Of a stretch of 64,000 nt of DNA, positions 1-10,031 are shown piece after piece. Numbering within the stretch: the first letter of the stretch is position 1; every line of letters begins with the position of its first letter. Below the pieces are notes generated by a model, which worked only from the letters and a program-made list of their open reading frames with translations, did no database searches and had not been told where the DNA came from. Location: assembly GCA_030144725.1 (NCBI GenBank), contig JASKMD010000019.1:493596-557595 (forward strand), given 5' to 3'. Source of the DNA: Haematococcus lacustris (Eukaryota; Chlorophyta; Chlorophyceae; Chlamydomonadales; Haematococcaceae). Position numbers and translations under genes: made by a program.

Positions 1-28
1 TGAGCGTTGCTTCAAGCTGTACCCCCAC

Positions 29-2644
29 ATGCAAGCAGCTCCTTCCCCCAGCCTGTCAGGTCCTGCTCGAGCCCACACCGTGTCAGCAGAGGGGTCCGGG
101 TTGGGTGCATGGGACATGTCAGGGCATTGGGTGTCGCTGGATGCGCGGGTGCAGCCCCTCTCCTACCCTGAGCATGGCAGCTTCTGCATCATCACAGCTA
201 ATGCAGCTAGAGCAGTGCCATTCACGCCTATGTCTGCAGCCCTGCCTGCTGGTGCCACCCACACCCTGCCTAAGGCTGCAGCCCCTGCTCCTCCTGCTGC
301 CCCAGCCACCACCCCCACCATGGGCTCTGTGTTTGCCACCCAGCCCGGCCTGCAGGAGCTGGCTGTGCAGCTGCAGCACCTTGCTCAACGTGTGACGCGT
401 ATTGAGCAGCACCTCTCGCCCAGTGTCGCACCTGTTGACACTGCTGCTCACATCGCTGCTGAACCTCCACGAGCGGCCGCTGTGCGTGCTGCCTGCCACA
501 CCGCTGTGCCCAACCAGCACCTGACATACTTCTCCAACGTCACGGTGCAGTCAGGGTGTGCAGTGGCTGACAGTGAGGGCCAGCTGCATCTGCTCCAGGG
601 TGTCATGCTGGACGGGGGCAGTGACAGCTGCCTCATTTCGCATGAGTGTGCAGCCGCGCTGAACCTGCCCCTCACCCCTTGCAGCCGTCGCTTGTCCACT
701 GCAAGTGGTGCAGAGGCCTTAGCCACCCAGGTTGCCACCCTGCGCGTGAGTCTCAGCTATGGCACTCCCCATGCCATGGTGCACGACCTGGAGGCCATTG
801 TCATGCCTCCTGGTAGCCCCCTTGCTTATGACCTGCTGCTTGGAGCCAACTTCCTCTCGCAGACCAAGGGCGTGTGCGATGTGTACGACCGGCAGTTCTC
901 TTATTGCCCCCGGCTGCACAGCCATGGAGACATCCGCACCTCTCACTCACTGCCAGTCACTGGGCCCAAAGGCTGCCTTCCCCTCCTATACTCAGCGCCC
1001 ATGGGCAGCAGCCAGCTGCTTGTGGCTTGCACTGCCGTGTCCCACAGCCAGGTTCAGCCCTGTGCAACCAGCGGCACCGCTTCTGCCATGATCCACACCC
1101 CTGGGGTGCACTTGCATGTGGGGACACCTCCAGTGGCAGCGGGCACCACCACACCCAGCGCAGTCAGCCGTGGGGGTGACCTTGCAACCACAGAGGGTGC
1201 CAGAAGCGGGGTGGCCACCGATGACGCACCCATACCAGCAGGATCAGGGGTGAAGTCGGTGCGCAGCTCAGCTCAGCCAGCCACCCGCAGGGGGGGAGGT
1301 ACAGCCAGTCAATCTGTGCTCTCCTCAGCACGAGACCCTGCAGCTCGGCGCACGTCTCAGACATCCAGCGCATCGCAGCGATCAGCCAAACACCTGGCTG
1401 TGGGCACCGCCGCAGCCCAGCATGTGGCCAAGCAGCAGCGCTCAAGTGCACCGACCTTGCCCCCGCCGTCACCGCTGTTGCCTCGACGCTCGTCCAGGGA
1501 AGTGGTGTGGCACACTCTCACTCCCTTACGGCTGTTCCTTTCTTTCCTCTTCTTGCTCTGGCTGCCGGCCATCGTTACTAGCCTGCCACCTCCCATCCCT
1601 GATCTGCCCACCTCTGCCATCGCATGCTCAGTCATCAGCATGGTGTTGCCAGATGGACCTGCTGCTGCACACTCGCCAGAGCAGTACACCCAATTGCCCA
1701 ATGGTGTGCCCAACGGTGTGACATCCAAGAAAGGCACTACTCGCGAACCCAACATCCAAGAGAGGGAGCTGGCGCTGGGTTATGTTGTTGGCACCACTGC
1801 CGCACCGGGGCTTACTACAGCTGACCGCCACCAGATCACTGGGCACTGCATGGACGCCACGGCTGCAGAGAGTTTGTATGCGGTGGCGGCTGCCCTGCAC
1901 CATGCCAGCTTGCTGCACGCCCATGCTCACAGCTGCCTATCCTCCTCATCCCTGTCGCATGCGCTGGTTGTTGCTGCTGGGGGGGGTGCACAGCTGTTGC
2001 CCAGCTCTCACACCAGCACCACCCAGCACTGCTCACCATCTACAGCACCTGATCCAGCTTTGCCCACGGCCACAGCTGCGCAGCCAGCAGTTACTCTTGC
2101 TCACCTTGCTGATGTTGCGACACCGAACGTGACATACACGATAACACATCCACAATGCAGCGGCTTCAGCATCACACCTCAAGAGCTGCGTGTGGCAAGC
2201 ACAGTCATCAACCTGGACCTCATGCACAGCCTGCTAGATCCATGCACCACTACACCCATCATCATATCGGGGCTTGAATTGCAGCCATTGTCAGCACAAC
2301 TGCATCTATCTCTTTCCCCTGCTGCCTACCGTGCACTGTTGCAGCAGCAGCCCATCGACGCCATCATCAGCAGCCCTGACCCTGCTGTCCTGGATCTGCT
2401 GCTGCCGCTAGCGGTAATCTATGCTCATTCCCTTGTGTGCATGTTGGTACCCCATGCCTACCTCTCAGATGCACCACCCGCTCGTTTCCGCTGGATCCAG
2501 CAGCTCAAGCAGGCGGAGCGTCTACTTCACGTCACCTGTCCAAGCTTGGGGTCTGGGATGGGATGGGTCATGGTGTTCTCATCAAAGGCTCAGAAGCGTC
2601 ATCTGTTGAAGCTGCCAGTGATGGGGGCCTATCTGAAGCTGTAG
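29..2644 (+). CDS. Retroelement-like protein with retropepsin-type protease motif
   Basis: A single open frame of about 871 codons, possibly starting upstream of the window. Around residues 190-295 it shows an aspartic-protease pattern: a hydrophobic strand ending in D-G-G-S (residues ~196-199), and about 75 residues later a hydrophobic-hydrophobic-Leu-Gly-Ala-Asn-Phe segment, as in retropepsins of Gypsy-type elements. The middle is Ser/Thr/Pro/Arg-rich low complexity, with one strongly hydrophobic stretch (about residues 495-520) that could be a membrane segment. The C-terminal ~130 residues (from about 715) form a compact region with ISSPDP followed by a Leu-rich helix and a final VMVFSS strand. 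This recalls the catalytic core of N6-adenine methyltransferases, with the acidic/aromatic catalytic motif degenerate; that is a resemblance from memory only. No reverse transcriptase, RNase H or integrase is visible downstream, so it is either a non-autonomous element or a domesticated or partial copy. Confidence 0.55.
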   Translation: MQAAPSPSLSGPARAHTVSAEGSGLGAWDMSGHWVSLDARVQPLSYPEHGSFCIITANAARAVPFTPMSAALPAGATHTLPKAAAPAPPAAPATTPTMGSVFATQPGLQELAVQLQHLAQRVTRIEQHLSPSVAPVDTAAHIAAEPPRAAAVRAACHTAVPNQHLTYFSNVTVQSGCAVADSEGQLHLLQGVMLDGGSDSCLISHECAAALNLPLTPCSRRLSTASGAEALATQVATLRVSLSYGTPHAMVHDLEAIVMPPGSPLAYDLLLGANFLSQTKGVCDVYDRQFSYCPRLHSHGDIRTSHSLPVTGPKGCLPLLYSAPMGSSQLLVACTAVSHSQVQPCATSGTASAMIHTPGVHLHVGTPPVAAGTTTPSAVSRGGDLATTEGARSGVATDDAPIPAGSGVKSVRSSAQPATRRGGGTASQSVLSSARDPAARRTSQTSSASQRSAKHLAVGTAAAQHVAKQQRSSAPTLPPPSPLLPRRSSREVVWHTLTPLRLFLSFLFLLWLPAIVTSLPPPIPDLPTSAIACSVISMVLPDGPAAAHSPEQYTQLPNGVPNGVTSKKGTTREPNIQERELALGYVVGTTAAPGLTTADRHQITGHCMDATAAESLYAVAAALHHASLLHAHAHSCLSSSSLSHALVVAAGGGAQLLPSSHTSTTQHCSPSTAPDPALPTATAAQPAVTLAHLADVATPNVTYTITHPQCSGFSITPQELRVASTVINLDLMHSLLDPCTTTPIIISGLELQPLSAQLHLSLSPAAYRALLQQQPIDAIISSPDPAVLDLLLPLAVIYAHSLVCMLVPHAYLSDAPPARFRWIQQLKQAERLLHVTCPSLGSGMGWVMVFSSKAQKRHLLKLPVMGAYLKL

Positions 2645-3945
2645 AGGCATATAGGGTTGGGCGTGGGCTAGGAGTGGGGGGGGGTGGTGTTAAGTTTGCA
2701 TGCATGTCAAACTTGTCACACTGTTGCTATTGAACTCATCATGTGTCTCATGTGTCTCATATAGCTCATCACATTTCACACGTGTCGCACTATTGCTATT
2801 CACCTCATCGTCCAATGTCATATTGCTATCACACATCACGTTTCACGTCCTTGCACATCATACATCACGTTATACACGCTCTCATCGCATGTCGCTTCTT
2901 GCTCTCACTGTTCTACTTGCATACATCTTGCATGCATGCCTTGTTTTTCTCTAACATTACTCGTCTAGTGGTTCATGCTAACCCAACACAACTATCACAT
3001 TCACCACAATCATCCCAACATGCTTGCACATGTTATCTTGTCAGGAGGTTATGGACACTCGGGGTAGGAATGCTACATTACGGCCGACCCGCTGCCGCGC
3101 GTAGGGTGCATCAGGCACGACGCTGGCGGGTGAGCACCATGTCATGGTGATGGCCAGTGGCTCAAGTAGAATGAGCCATAGGATCCATGTAGGGTTTTCG
3201 CGGTTTTACCGCATGGGTCCGGCCTGGAGGCTTGCATGCCACAGGTTTTAGCACTTGGCCGCCGCCAATGATGTCAAGGGGTTTGGTATGGTAGACAGGT
3301 GCATTAGTTAGGTGATCACAAGATATGCATATACTTATGCGCTGCTTCGTTTGCTCTCTACCATCTGCCGCATGTTTGCGTTTCTCTGAGTCATCATCAC
3401 ACATGCTTGCAGCTGGGGGGGGGATTCCTTATCCTCTGCAGCGCACTATCATGTTTAGGAACATCTTATCACGTGACAGCTGTCACAACCATGGGCGTGA
3501 CTGTGCGGTTTGCGTGACATGGGCTAGCCATGCAAGCATGACAGGTGGTTGTATCACGGTAGATGGTGATGGGTGGTTGATGGTTGATGTGACCTAGCTT
3601 CTGTGGATGGATTGGTGTGTGTATCCTGCGACTTGCATAACAGTTCTGACATGGTTGCATGGGGATTGGGTATTTGTAGTGGATTGGGATGCTGCGGCGG
3701 CAGCTTAGAAGACCTTACCAGCTGTCCGATGTAATCACGGGCACCCAAGTCTGGAGGTATTCTCAGCTCACTGCCATCGGCATCTGAAGGCCGGCACCAT
3801 CCTGGGGACGGGTATCAGCTTTGCCTTGCTTGCTGCTAGTCGAGGCGTCCTTACTCATTCCGTTTGCTATCTTACATTACAAGGCGGTGCATGCAAGTGG
3901 CGGTGGCCAGCATTGATGACCGAACCTCGCTCGTCTTCTTTCTTC
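2645..3945. other. Intergenic, no gene recognised
   Basis: Contains a long C/T/A-rich stretch (2700-3010) with loosely repeated CATCA/TCACA words, and short open frames without recognisable protein features. I see no gene, RNA or terminal repeat here. Confidence 0.5.
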
Positions 3946-5022
3946 AGTATTGCAGTCCTTCTGATGATGTGGCTTACACCGCTTAAGCCGTCAGCCGTTA
4001 GGCTGCTAGGCCGCCCTCCCCCTCAAGGGGTTCAGGACTTTCTGTAACGCACTTCATAGCAAGGTGCACAAACAAAGGTGCACATGGGCTCAACATGAAG
4101 TCATGCAAGTTCTCATTATTGTTCTGTAAAGTCATGGCAAACTCCGGTTGCTCCCTGATGGAACTCGTGGCAGTGCACTCAAAGATGAAATGCATGGCGT
4201 CATCCACTACCCCCTCTGTGCATCTGGTGCATGTGCGATCAATGAAAGTTACCCCCTCAAACCGAGCCTTCTCCACCCCCAGACCGCTGTTGCCTAACCT
4301 GAACCTAGTCAAGCTCGTGCGAACTTCTGTAGAGAGCTGTCTGTTCAGCAGATGTGGTGCCATGTGATTGATGCCAATGCCGTCCCCATGCTTGAACCAT
4401 GCAGCATACGAACATCTCTCCCGATGCACCGTCTCAGGCAGTCTAGGGTCTCCCTCAAACCCAACCCAACGCCTCCCCCACCTCTCGAGCCACTTGACTT
4501 CCATAGCCTTGGTGCCTAGGACCATGTCCGGGCTCAAGGTGAACTCACCCCCCATCAGCTCTCTGGCGGCCAGCTGGAACTGAGCGCTCCAACTAGCCTG
4601 ACAGCTCCTGCCTAACTCCACATCTGCCTTGATGACCCTCATTAGCAGGTCACTATGGGAAAGTTTGGCAGTGTTCCAGAACTTGCATGCAGCCCTTAGC
4701 CAGTAAAGCTGGAGGGGCAGCTGCCCCAACTCATGCAGCACCATCAGGCCTGACACTGAGCTACGTACCCTGGCAGCAAACCTGAGAAAGCTGAGCATGC
4801 GTGTTTGCACTGGGTTGGAGAGTTGCACACCATGCCCAAGGAAAGCAGTGCCCCAAACCTGGCTGCCATACAGTCCCAATGGGAGCACGAACGCTCTAAT
4901 GAAGTGACACAGGGCATATGGATCATGCAGGACCCCATACTCTCTGGCACGCTTGCACGCCTGGCGCATGGCGAGGAACATGCCAGCCCTCATATGAGTG
5001 GCAGCAAGTATTGCAGTCCTTC
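3946..5022 (-). mobile_element. 5'-truncated LINE (non-LTR retrotransposon) with 16-bp target-site duplication
   Basis: The 16-mer AGTATTGCAGTCCTTC occurs exactly at 3946-3961 and 5007-5022, bracketing a minus-strand LINE 3' fragment of about 1.05 kb. The reading frame of the reverse-transcriptase C-terminus stays open to within a few bases of the right-hand duplication and hits a stop just outside it, which fits 5' truncation at the insertion point. The 3' end (low coordinates) carries a ~36-base 3' UTR ending in CATCATCAG instead of a poly-A tract. Target-primed reverse transcription is the known mechanism that gives such truncated copies flanked by 10-20-bp duplications. Confidence 0.88.
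3998..5006 (-). pseudogene. C-terminal fragment of LINE reverse transcriptase
   Basis: About 335 residues, ending in TAG at 3998-4000. The N-terminal part (FVLPLGLYGSQVWGT, near residue 30-45) is the typical post-palm/thumb segment of L1-like reverse transcriptases. Near residues 250-275 there is a CCHC zinc-knuckle of the zf-RVT type (C-x2-C-x8-H-x4-C within CTRCTEGVVDDAMHFIFEC). The polymerase catalytic domain and endonuclease are absent because the copy is truncated at 5006. The remaining frame has no stop or frameshift, so the insertion is probably recent. It cannot encode an active enzyme. Confidence 0.85.
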
Positions 5023-7500
5023 ACCTTTTGATTCTAAACAGCTCTGTATCTCTGTCAAATGCGTTGCCACATCGACAGGAAAACCACCCCAAGTATTAAT
5101 AAGGTTGCAGTACGGCACTGACTGGGCCTTTCGTCATGCTTGTTATCCAGCGGCCAGCCGGCTACCTCTTAGCCATACCAAACAAAACTTGAATTCAGGA
5201 CAACAAACAAAATCTAAAAAATTACAGTGAAATATGCAGTCCATGGGCCAGAACAAGCACACGGTACCAGTACTGATCTGAAGCAAGGAAGGCGGAAGGG
5301 GAAAGGCGAAAAACACGCCCCGCATGCCTGCATGGGCCCCGCATGCCTGCATGGGCCCCTTACGGGTGTGAGCACGTGTTACGGTAAGTAACGTAAGCGT
5401 ATCCGTAATCCGTATCCCCATAAAGCACAGCCCTGGGCACCAGTTCTAGTCAGAGGTACCAGTACTGGCCAGAGGCTACAACTTCCCAATTACTCAGAAT
5501 TCGAACACGCGACTGGTGGCGTTGGAATCGCAGGGGCATTTCGAGGCCATCCGCATAGAAAAACTACCCCCCTAGAATGACCAACTTGCGCCTACTAATC
5601 TGCCACCACACGTGCTTGTGGCCCCGCAGCTCTTGGACGGACCCCTGCGTCCAGCAGCCATCGGTGTACCTGTTTTGCGCTGTTCGCGGCCACCTCACCC
5701 ATCCGCATCTGCCTCCGGACCACATTGCCGCAACTATTTGCCGATCCCAATGCTGCTGCCGACGCGCATGTTGTTGCAGAGCAGCTTAAGCAAGGCGGGC
5801 AGTGGCAGCGAGGGATGCATGTCACGCAACGGCTCAAAACTGACACAGTGACTTTAATGCTTGTCTCGTACTCTCTGGACTACGCTTGCCCACTGGGTGC
5901 AAATATACAACTACAACAATTACAATGGCACAACTCTAGCATTGGTTTTGATGCTTCGCTGATCACGAAACAGTTGCTTGAACGAGGTGGGAAGGTAAAC
6001 GCATGATTTGCCTACATGGTGTAATCTGCACACTAGATGGCGCAGCAAGTGCAAAGTTACAGCCGTCCTATCACCAGCTCAGTTGGGGGCGATTCCCTGA
6101 CAGCTGGGGAGCCCGAGTAACAGGTGTCGCGGGACTACACTGCTGTAAATGTTGCATCCGCAATGGTGTCTAAGAATGCGGTGCTTGCAGAGAGTGAGCG
6201 CTCACTCAATGCGTTCTGTGACGCATTGTTCATGTCGCGCAGCGAGGACAAACAGCGAGCAGGCCAACGCGCTACTCCCTGCGCCTCATCTACAAGCGTC
6301 TAACGGGGTCGCGTACCGCTTGGCTTTGTCCAGTAGAGCTTTCTAGCAAGCTATTGGGTTAGCTTCTACTTGTACCCGCATCCCAAGCCCGTGTTCTCAG
6401 ACTCCGCGTCCTGGGTAGCGGCGCGTGACCGGCAAGCTGACCTAAGCACCGCGACCCACTTTCCTCTCTTTAACCTCGCGACTATCTCGCGATGTACGTC
6501 CGTGGCTTCTTCAAGGCATGTCCATCGCTCGCAGCAAGCCTGCACGGCAGCCGGCTGTCAGCGTCTTTCAGCGTGAAAAGCTAGCATTGTGTGACTGGTG
6601 CACTACCAGCCTTGCTGGAGTAGCAGTGAACCAACGTCGACCCTGCGTCATTTGGCAGAGGATGCTGCACTGCTGTGCAGTTGGGTCAGGTGCCCACAGC
6701 CCTGGCAGGGACTCTGATGTTGGCCCTGGCCCTGGCAGCTGGCTTGCTGCACACCTCCTGGCGCACCTCCTACCGGTGAGCAGCCCAAAACATTGGTGAG
6801 CAGCTGCATGGTGAGACATCAAAAAGTGTGATCTCTGCATCACTCCATCCTGCAACACCGCAAGAGGCACCCCTGCTTGATCCCAGACTATCTACTGTTG
6901 GACGCCTGGCTGCTCTCCGCTTCTGGCAGCGACATCCTGATTTATGATTTAGCAGCCGAGCCTGTGCAAATGCTACCATGGCGTAGAACTGAACGGCCCT
7001 GAGCTTGCAGTACCAGCCATGCAGCCATGCAGACATACAGTCATGCTGGGGAGGGCCCACCTGCGCACTAACTTACTGGCCTGTCACTGCCGGCTGCTGC
7101 TGCATGCAGACGGGAGCTCTTGGCCCTGCCACCCTGGCTGCCTGCCCTCCAACCCGCCAATACCAGCATTGCAACCCATGCCCCCATGCACCATGACGTG
7201 AGCCCATGCACTCTTGCATGCAGTGCTGGTCATTGCGGGTGTCCCCACCCTGCGGCCAGCTCACCAGGGCCAGGCGGGGCTAGTAGCTGGGGGGATGAGC
7301 AGCAGAGGTGGGGTCAGGGGCTAGTTTACTGCAGAGGTTATTGGGAGGTGTGAAGCAGTCCATCTCACTCTTGCATTTGGTTAGAACGCTTACCCCATGT
7401 TGCATGGCATCATGGACTTGATCCTGATCTGATCTGATCTGATCTGAGTCTGACCCACCCCTACCCATGCCCACCCCACCCACCCCCACTTGAGCTGCAG
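5023..7500. other. Intergenic, no gene recognised
   Basis: Short open frames only, none with recognisable domains or convincing splice structure. A 20-bp unit (GCATGCCTGCATGGGCCCC) is repeated twice at about 5321-5360. Otherwise I see nothing I can name. Confidence 0.5.
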
Positions 7501-8260
7501 CCATCCGGGCCTCCTGTGATGCAATACCGTGACAATGGTGTTCTAGCCGCCAAACCCAACGCCACTCCCCAAGCCCGATCAGCCCTGCTCTGGGCCTACG
7601 CCTTGAACTGTGCCGCCATTGCCATCGCCATCTTCCACGCAGGCAAGCGCCACCACCCGCTTTCCTGGTCAGGCCCAGGTCATTCACATCTAGGGTAGGC
7701 CAGGGCAGGTCCAGGGCTCAACAGCGGCGGGTGAGGCATGGCCCATGCTGTGGGGCCAATACTGCTCTCATGCATGCCGAATGGAATGTGTAATAGTGTG
7801 ACATTATCCCTGCCTGCCTCTGCCTTACATCACGCCATTCTGACTGCAACTGCAACTTCACTGAGCACGTAGCTCTGGACCATTGCCATGATGTGAGTGA
7901 TTCTGCATAATGTGACCTGAGACCTCATGCCAACCAGCATGGCCATCTTTATGATCAGCATTGCTCTGCTGTAGCAATGCAATGTGGTCCAGCTCCATGC
8001 TTCCACCTGCTGCTCGCAGGGGTGTTCCCTCTTTACAGGTACAGCTCCAGGTCACGCTACTGGCACGAGCTGCAGGTATGTGGGGTACGTGGGGTACGTG
8101 GGGTACGGCGGCGCTCCATGCAGCCAGCTGTACCCCACGACAGGGCAGCAATGGCTGGGTTATGCCCAGCACACAGGGTGTTCCTTCGTTGGCCGCCTTA
8201 CCTGCCATTTGGCCACGCTGCTGCTGCTGCTGCTGCTGCTGCTACATATGCTGCCGCCGC

Positions 8261-8261
<1 letters not shown>

Positions 8262-8329
<68 letters not shown>
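8262..8329. repeat. (CTG)n trinucleotide tract
   Basis: Essentially uninterrupted CTG units, about 22 copies, with a shorter CTG run at about 8219-8242. They are probably intronic to the membrane-protein gene. CAG/CTG tracts recur through the window. Confidence 0.95.
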
Positions 8330-8331
<2 letters not shown>

Positions 8332-9356
8332 GCTGCTCCGCTGCTACCCCTGCTGCTGCTGCGTTAGCTGTGCTGTACTGGCTGCTCCTGGTTCACCTGG
8401 TTCAGGCAGCAGCATGGCCAGCAAGCCAGCATGGCATATGGACTTTCCAAACATGCAATCCTTTGAAACCCCAGCCCAACCAGCCTTGCTGTCCCTGCGC
8501 CATCACCCACCCTGGTTGCTGAGCCATTGCAGCCAAGCGAGGGCAGCAGGGTGCAGCAGCAGCAGCAGCAGCAGGGGCAGGGGCAGGGGCAGCAGCAGCA
8601 GGGGCAGGGGCAGCTCCAGGGCAAGTTACCCCAGTGCTAGCACCCACTCAGTGGGGCCTGGCTGCCCACTCTACTGCCGTGCTGCTGCCTGGCCCCCTCC
8701 CCTGAGCCAGTGCTGCGTGTCCTGGATGCCTCACCCTAGCACCCTAGGACCCACCCTGCCCTGGCTGCCTCGCTGCCCTGGGTGCCTCACTGCCCTGGAC
8801 CTGGCCATCAAAGTGCCACTCAGCATCTAGGTACAGCCCCCCGGTACAGCCCCCACACTGTATGGTGCGGCTGACCTGGACATAGGCGTTGAAGTGCAGT
8901 GCCGTGTCCAGCCGGTGCACCCGGCCGACAAAGTGCCATCATCCAACATCCAACACACGGTCATGCAGGCATACTGTATGGTGCGGCTGACCTGGACGTA
9001 GGCGTTGCAGGCATGGCCAGCAAGCCAGCCAGTGCAACCCTGTTTGCCTGGCTGCCTCTTCCACTGCCTTACTGCTACCTGGCCCTCTCCCAAAGAGAGT
9101 GCCAGTGCTGCGTCAAAGTGCAGTGACGTGGCCAGCTGGTGCAGCCCTGTTTGTCTGGTGGTGCCCTGCATGCCTCACAGGATGCCCTGGCCTCCTTTGG
9201 CTGGAGCTTCCTGTCCCTGCACCACGTGGCCAATGTGGCAGTGCTGCTGCTGCTCACCTACGGCCCAGCCGCTGTGGCGGCCGCAGCTCCTTTTGTGCTG
9301 CTGCTGCCGGCAGGTGGGGCAGCTGGGGAGGCTGTGCAGGCTGTCAGTGGTTGGTT

Positions 9357-9690
9357 GCAGCAGACTGTGCACAAGGTCCTGGTTTACGTGCACAGCAGCC
9401 TCCGCAGGTGGGGCAGCTGGGGAGGCTGTGCAGGCTGTGGTCAGCGTTTGGCTGCAGCAGACTCTTGGCTGTGGTCAGCGCTTGTTGCAGCTGACTGTGC
9501 ACAAGGTCCTGCTTTAGGTGCACAGCAGCCTCGGCAGGTAGGTTGCGGTAGGGAAGCTGTGAGCTGTTCTGCAGCAGACTGTGCACAAGGTCCTGGGTTC
9601 AGGTGCACAGCAGCCTCGGCTGGTAGGGTAGCTGGGGAGGCTGGGACAGGGTTGGGGCAACAGACTGTGCACATGGTCCTGGTTTAGGTG
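9357..9690. repeat. Imperfect tandem repeat of a ~80-130-bp module
   Basis: A module containing CTGTGCACAAGGTCCT plus a CACAGCAGCCTC...GGCAGCTGGGGAGGCTG segment recurs at about 9364, 9497, 9579 and 9663, with variable spacing. Both frames through it are open, but composition suggests an intronic minisatellite and not protein repeats. Confidence 0.8.
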
Positions 9691-10031
9691 GGGAGGTGAA
9701 GACGAAGTAACAGCTGCATGGCGTGTGTGCCTGACTCAGGTCTGGTGGCATGGGGAGGGAAACAGGCAGGGAAGGGCAGGCAGTGGTGGTGACGCTGTTG
9801 CATGGCCAGCTGCTGCCGTCGCCGCCGCCGCTACCTCTGCTGTGGCTACCTCGGTGTCAGTCTCATACCCTGCTGTACATCCTTGTACCCTGACTTGTTT
9901 GGGACACCTCCACGACACTCAGCCAGCTGGCCCTATACATGGCCTGCTCCGAGCTCATGGAGCCCCCTGCTCCTGCCCCTGCCGAGCCTTCCCCACACCC
10001 CCACACCCCGTGCCCCCTCCCTGCTGTGCAG

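Larger units (their letters stand above)
7516..9975 (+). other. Candidate 5' exons of the membrane-protein gene ending at 13014
   Basis: Four segments look like coding exons in the same orientation as the well-supported exons further right, but I could not fix all junction phases. They are: about 7520-7650, a hydrophobic helix around ALLWAYALNCAAIAIAIF; 8040-8075 (YSSRSRYWHELQ) between a CAG acceptor and GTATGT donor; about 9180-9310, a hydrophobic segment with a His-His pair (FLSLHHVANVAVLLLL); and about 9905-9970 (LSQLALYMACSELMEPP). The HH-containing helix and a later S/E-L motif recall TLC/CLN8-type membrane domains. That assignment is weak and made only from motif spacing. Confidence 0.3.
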
